A stretch of DNA of 64,000 nt from an uncultured Oscillibacter sp. (GTDB lineage: Bacteria; Bacillota; Clostridia; Oscillospirales; Oscillospiraceae): positions 1 to 64,000 of the forward strand of contig CAJUTB010000008.1 of assembly GCA_910589315.1 (NCBI GenBank), given 5' to 3'. Positions 61,275 to 64,000 of this stretch are shown piece by piece. Position 1 is the first letter of the stretch; each line of letters begins with the position of its first letter. Under the pieces are notes generated by a model that saw only the letters and a list, made by a program, of their open reading frames with translations, did not search any database and was not told the origin of the DNA. The translations under genes were made by a program, and so were the position numbers.

Positions 61275-62129
61275 TCAAGTCACAATTTCAAACGATTTAA
61301 TGACAAAAACTTCGGTAAGCGCGTCAAAATCTACTTTTGGAACAAGAATCGCATAAGACGCCGCGCCGGAATCATCCATTTGAAGTTCTTCAATGGAACC
61401 AATCACCAAGCCCGAAGGATAATATTCCCCTAAGCCGGAAGTCACAACCAAATCCCCGCTCAAAAGCTGGCTGTTTGCCGGAAGATAATCCAGCCGCAGC
61501 CGTTTTTGTTCCATCAGGGAGAAATCGCCTTGGGCTACCCCCAAATCTTTTGTCCGGAACACCTGTGCGCCAAGGGAGGTGTCTGTGTCCACCAGGGTCA
61601 GCACCGTAGACCAATTCAACCCCGCCTGACTGATGACGCCGACAAGCGCGCCGGTTTCGTCAATCACGCAGTCTCCCACTTCGATCCCTAAAGAAGTGCC
61701 CTTGTTCAGCGTCAGCGAGGAGGTCCAATTCGTTACGGAATGTTCCGTTACCGTGGCTATTTCCAAATCCGACAGATCCCGCCGCTGTTCGGTTAAATTG
61801 AGCAGCTTGCGGAACTGCGCGTTTTCCTCAAGAGCTTCTTCCGCCTGCCGGACTTTTTCTTCCATCTCCGCAATGCGCTGCTTCAGCTGCGCATTTTCTT
61901 CCTCCAGAGCGGCAGTGTCTTTATAGTATCTCTGCATATCGTTGAACCAGGTTGCAACGGCGGTATAAGCAGATTTCAGCGGCGAGGTGATGGTTCCGGT
62001 GATATCCACCAGAGGGGAGGAATTGGTACTCATTAAAGACAGCGCGGCAAGTCCGACGGAGATCACCGCCGCTGCAAACAAGATCCATAATCCATTGTTT
62101 TTCAGGAAATTTTTCAACTTAACCACCAA
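61275..62129 (-). CDS. mreC: Rod-shape-determining protein MreC
   Basis: About 284 residues. An N-terminal membrane helix (LWILFAAAVISVGLAALSLM) is followed by a coiled coil (about 70-110) and the periplasmic beta-barrel pair with VSQAGLNWSTVLTLVDTDT-like strands and GDLVVTSGLGEYYPSGLVIG. The start is TTG (62129) or the next GTG; no good ribosome site is visible, but the maf stop is three bases upstream, so translation is probably coupled. Part of the maf-mreC-(repeat D)-mreD-PBP2 row. Confidence 0.93.
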   Translation of the reverse strand: MVVKLKNFLKNNGLWILFAAAVISVGLAALSLMSTNSSPLVDITGTITSPLKSAYTAVATWFNDMQRYYKDTAALEEENAQLKQRIAEMEEKVRQAEEALEENAQFRKLLNLTEQRRDLSDLEIATVTEHSVTNWTSSLTLNKGTSLGIEVGDCVIDETGALVGVISQAGLNWSTVLTLVDTDTSLGAQVFRTKDLGVAQGDFSLMEQKRLRLDYLPANSQLLSGDLVVTSGLGEYYPSGLVIGSIEELQMDDSGAASYAILVPKVDFDALTEVFVIKSFEIVT

Positions 62130-62131
62130 AC

Positions 62132-62701
62132 TTAAAAGAGGTTTACACCAAATTCCCGGAGCATACGGGACAGCCGGAGAACCGGCAGGCCCATTACGTT
62201 GAAAAAGTCGCCCTCCAGGCGTTCCACCAGAAGCGACCCGCGGCCTTGTACGCCGTAAGCCCCCGCCTTGTCCATCGGCTCGCCGGTCTGGATATAACGG
62301 CGCAGCTCCTCAGCCGCAGCCGGACGGAAAAATACGTCAGTTGATTCGGATTCCGTAAGAAGCCGCCCGCCCTGCCGGACCGTTACGCCGGTGCAGACGG
62401 TGTGCCGCCGTCCCTGGAGAGCCGTGAGCATTTCCAGAGCATGATCCTCGTCCCGCGGCTTGCCCAGCCGCTGGCCGTCCAGGAAAACCATAGTGTCAGC
62501 TGCAATAACGATTTCTCGTTCCGTACATTCCGCCGCCTGCGCCTTTTTCCGGGAGATGTATTCCACCACCTCCGGAGGCGTCAGGCTGTCAGGAAAGGAT
62601 TCGTCGGTTTCCGGCACGCGGATTTGGAAATCCGTTAATCCGATACGCTCCAAAAGCTCCCGGCGGCGGGGAGAGGCAGAGGCTAAGATAATAGCAGGCA
62701 T
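62132..62701 (-). CDS. maf: Maf-family nucleoside triphosphate pyrophosphatase
   Basis: 189 residues, ATG at 62701 after AAGGAGG. Family features: N-terminal ILASASPRRRELLERIG, VIAADTMVFLDGQRLGKPRD (catalytic Asp region) and GAYGVQGRGSLLVERLEGDF. Hydrolyses modified or canonical dTTP/UTP and related nucleotides. It lies between dut and mreC, in line with the usual association of maf with mre genes. Confidence 0.95.
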   Translation of the reverse strand: MPAIILASASPRRRELLERIGLTDFQIRVPETDESFPDSLTPPEVVEYISRKKAQAAECTEREIVIAADTMVFLDGQRLGKPRDEDHALEMLTALQGRRHTVCTGVTVRQGGRLLTESESTDVFFRPAAAEELRRYIQTGEPMDKAGAYGVQGRGSLLVERLEGDFFNVMGLPVLRLSRMLREFGVNLF

Positions 62702-62712
62702 AACGTTCCTCC

Positions 62713-63141
62713 TTATTTGCCGGTGGAACCGAATCCGCCCCGGTCGGCATCCTCCAAATGCTCCACAACCGTAAAGAGCAGAGGCGGCTGATTTTCCACA
62801 ATGCGGAATTGACAGATACGGGAGTTTTTGGGAATGGTCACATCCCGCGTGGCATAAACCGGCCAACGCCATTGGTCATTATCGCCGCGGTAGGAGCCGT
62901 CAACAACGCCCATAGAGTTTGTTTGAAGGATGCCGTAGTTTTTGAAAGTAGAGCTTCGGGGAACGACGTGCGCTTCATAACCCTCCGGCAGAGCAATCGC
63001 AACCCCCAGAGGAATGAGGCAGTAATCACCGGTTTTAAGAACAATCTCTTCTGCGGCGCGAAGGTCCACCCAATCGGAGCCGGGAACGCAGGCAAGATGG
63101 TCGATATCATTTGTGAAATATTTCACCTTTAGTTCTTTCAT
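62713..63141 (-). CDS. dut: dUTP diphosphatase
   Basis: 142-residue trimeric dUTPase. Motifs in order: GSDWVDLRAAEE, PRSSTFKNYGILQTN, GVVDGSYRGDNDQW and RICQFRIVEN, ending with the phosphate-binding arm RGGFGSTGK. ATG at 63141 after AGGTGA. It is the first gene of the maf-mreCD row, preceded by an AT-rich regulatory region. Confidence 0.95.
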   Translation of the reverse strand: MKELKVKYFTNDIDHLACVPGSDWVDLRAAEEIVLKTGDYCLIPLGVAIALPEGYEAHVVPRSSTFKNYGILQTNSMGVVDGSYRGDNDQWRWPVYATRDVTIPKNSRICQFRIVENQPPLLFTVVEHLEDADRGGFGSTGK

Positions 63142-63247
63142 GTTGAATTCACCTGATTTTCTGTATAATTATAATCTGAAATTACGATTTGTAATCTTAT
63201 GTGAAAATACAAACTGTAATAGACAAATAAATATTTACAAAACGGAA
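63142..63247 (-). promoter_or_regulatory. AT-rich dut upstream region with TATAAT and paired motifs
   Basis: On the minus strand a TATAAT box lies about 30 bases before dut, with a poor -35. ATTACGATTTGTAAT (63181-63195) is itself a dyad, and ATACAAACTGTAAT (63207-63220) resembles its complement, so two related sites flank the promoter; they may bind a regulator. Confidence 0.4.
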
Positions 63248-64000
63248 TTACTCAACGCCCCGTTGATAGAGCCCTCTTGTAAAAGGTCCGGGGGCCGGCG
63301 CGCCGTCCAGATAGGCGCGGCAGACCTGGACACATTCCGCAGGGGTTTCCGTTGTAAAGCGCAGCCGCGCATATCGCAGCCCCAGACGGCGGAAATCCGG
63401 CCGGTCCGCCAGCCAAAGGACCCGGCTGTTTTCGATCTCCGTCCGGTGGCCCCAAGCCGGGAGCAGCGGGAACGCCGCGCCGGTCCGGTCATTCAAAATA
63501 TTGGAATCACCGCAGTGACAGCCGCCGCTGTTCTGCACCAGACAATTTTCCGTAAGCATCAAGGGAAGGCGTCCGTAAACAATCGCCTCCACCGGCAGAA
63601 TTTTCCGCAGGTCGCGGATCTGGGCGAAGCGCAGCTCAAAGGAGACGCAAGCGGACGAGAGCCCCTTGTCCCGCAGATAGGCCAGGGAAAAGCTGTTGAA
63701 AACGTTGAGGCCGAAGTCGCCGTAAAGACGGAAATCCAGACCGCGAACCAGCGGCAGATGTCCCAGGTTTCCCACCAGAACGCCCGCCGCGCCGAGGGTG
63801 CGGGCGTGTTCCAGCATCTGCCGCAGTTCCCGCTCGTCCCGGTCTCGCCAGACCCGAGGCAGTGCAACGCACCATTCCGTTTCAGTATCCATCAGGGCGG
63901 CCCGCTCTGCGAACTGCTCCAAGGGCACGGAGACCCGCGCAGGCCGCAGGGCCAGCAGTTCCGGCGTAATCTGCCGGAAGTCTTCCGCGGAGACGGTGAA
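63248..64000 (-). CDS. U32-family peptidase, 5' part outside window
   Basis: The frame is open from the window edge to the stop at 63248, giving about 250 C-terminal residues. Landmarks are LVGNLGHLPLVRGLDFRLYG, DFGLNVFNSFSLAYLRDKGL, LRFAQIRDLR and VYGRLPLMLTENC, with the Cys-rich NSGGCHCGDS typical of U32 peptidases, some of which act in RNA hydroxylation (RlhA/TrhP) rather than proteolysis. Whether this one has the C-terminal DUF3656 or a shorter form cannot be seen, as the N-terminal half is missing. It is upstream of dut on the same strand with a 106-base gap. Confidence 0.85.
   Translation of the reverse strand, partial: FTVSAEDFRQITPELLALRPARVSVPLEQFAERAALMDTETEWCVALPRVWRDRDERELRQMLEHARTLGAAGVLVGNLGHLPLVRGLDFRLYGDFGLNVFNSFSLAYLRDKGLSSACVSFELRFAQIRDLRKILPVEAIVYGRLPLMLTENCLVQNSGGCHCGDSNILNDRTGAAFPLLPAWGHRTEIENSRVLWLADRPDFRRLGLRYARLRFTTETPAECVQVCRAYLDGAPAPGPFTRGLYQRGVE

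Overview
The window is chromosomal DNA of an anaerobic, butyrate-forming member of the Clostridia, most likely of the Oscillospiraceae (Flavonifractor/Lawsonibacter/Oscillibacter type). The evidence is a 4-hydroxybutyryl-CoA dehydratase next to an acyl-CoA dehydrogenase and a one-chain pyruvate:ferredoxin oxidoreductase, Firmicutes-type dnaA-dnaN-yaaA-recF-remB-gyrB-gyrA order, FMN and T-box riboswitches, strong Shine-Dalgarno sites and a GC-rich coding bias with AT-rich gaps. No rRNA, tRNA, IS element, prophage or CRISPR array was recognised. The genus is inference.

Layout. 0-6.2 kb (minus): energy and butyrate genes nifJ, abfD and an acyl-CoA dehydrogenase cut by the window edge, followed by 1.1 kb of AT-rich non-coding DNA. 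7.0-11.6 kb (plus): a sugar-acid operon with GntP permease, IlvD/Edd-family dehydratase and DapA-family aldolase, ended by a bidirectional terminator. 11.6-13.6 kb (minus): LysE-type exporter and FMN-riboswitch-controlled ribU. 13.7-24.3 kb (plus): the origin-type block dnaA, dnaN, yaaA, recF, remB, gyrB, an unknown gene, gyrA and rnhA, with near-consensus DnaA boxes on both sides of dnaA. 24.3-36.3 kb: envelope and stress functions (ArAE-like membrane protein, metallo-beta-lactamase-fold hydrolase, BceRS-like two-component system, FtsX-type ABC exporter with a lipoprotein, secreted serine hydrolase, copper-amine-oxidase-domain protein) and a 3-hydroxyacyl-CoA dehydrogenase. 36.3-39.2 kb: small accessory genes (SUKH-3-like, DUF3788, DUF4180, alpha/beta hydrolase, NADAR antitoxin-like protein without its toxin). 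39.3-43.4 kb (plus): T-box-controlled operon of a DUF7668-like gene and glyS, then an LTA-synthase-family sulfatase. 43.4-64 kb (almost entirely minus): DUF6881-like gene, aspS, SLH protein, hisS, a methylglyoxal-synthase homologue, minD-like ATPase, rsmG, mscL, a membrane protein, serS, parB and parA with two parS sites, a GH13 enzyme, PBP2, mreD, mreC, maf, dut and a U32 peptidase running off the edge.

How it fits together. Replication and segregation genes (dnaA/dnaN/recF/gyrBA, parAB with three parS-like sites, one inside the end of recF) and cell-shape genes (mreCD, PBP2, a MinD homologue) dominate, so the window is origin-proximal. Their arrangement is unusual: the par-rsmG block lies about 30 kb beyond gyrA and faces the dnaA block.

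The most notable unexplained structure is a dispersed, highly conserved intergenic repeat of about 230-330 bp present four times (12267-12554, 23393-23720 reversed, 43793-44121, 61021-61250). It is built of several hairpins, including a perfect 13-bp stem whose loop varies while the arms do not. Every copy has the same orientation relative to the flanking genes (opposite to their transcription), and one copy splits mreC from mreD. I do not recognise it as a named family.
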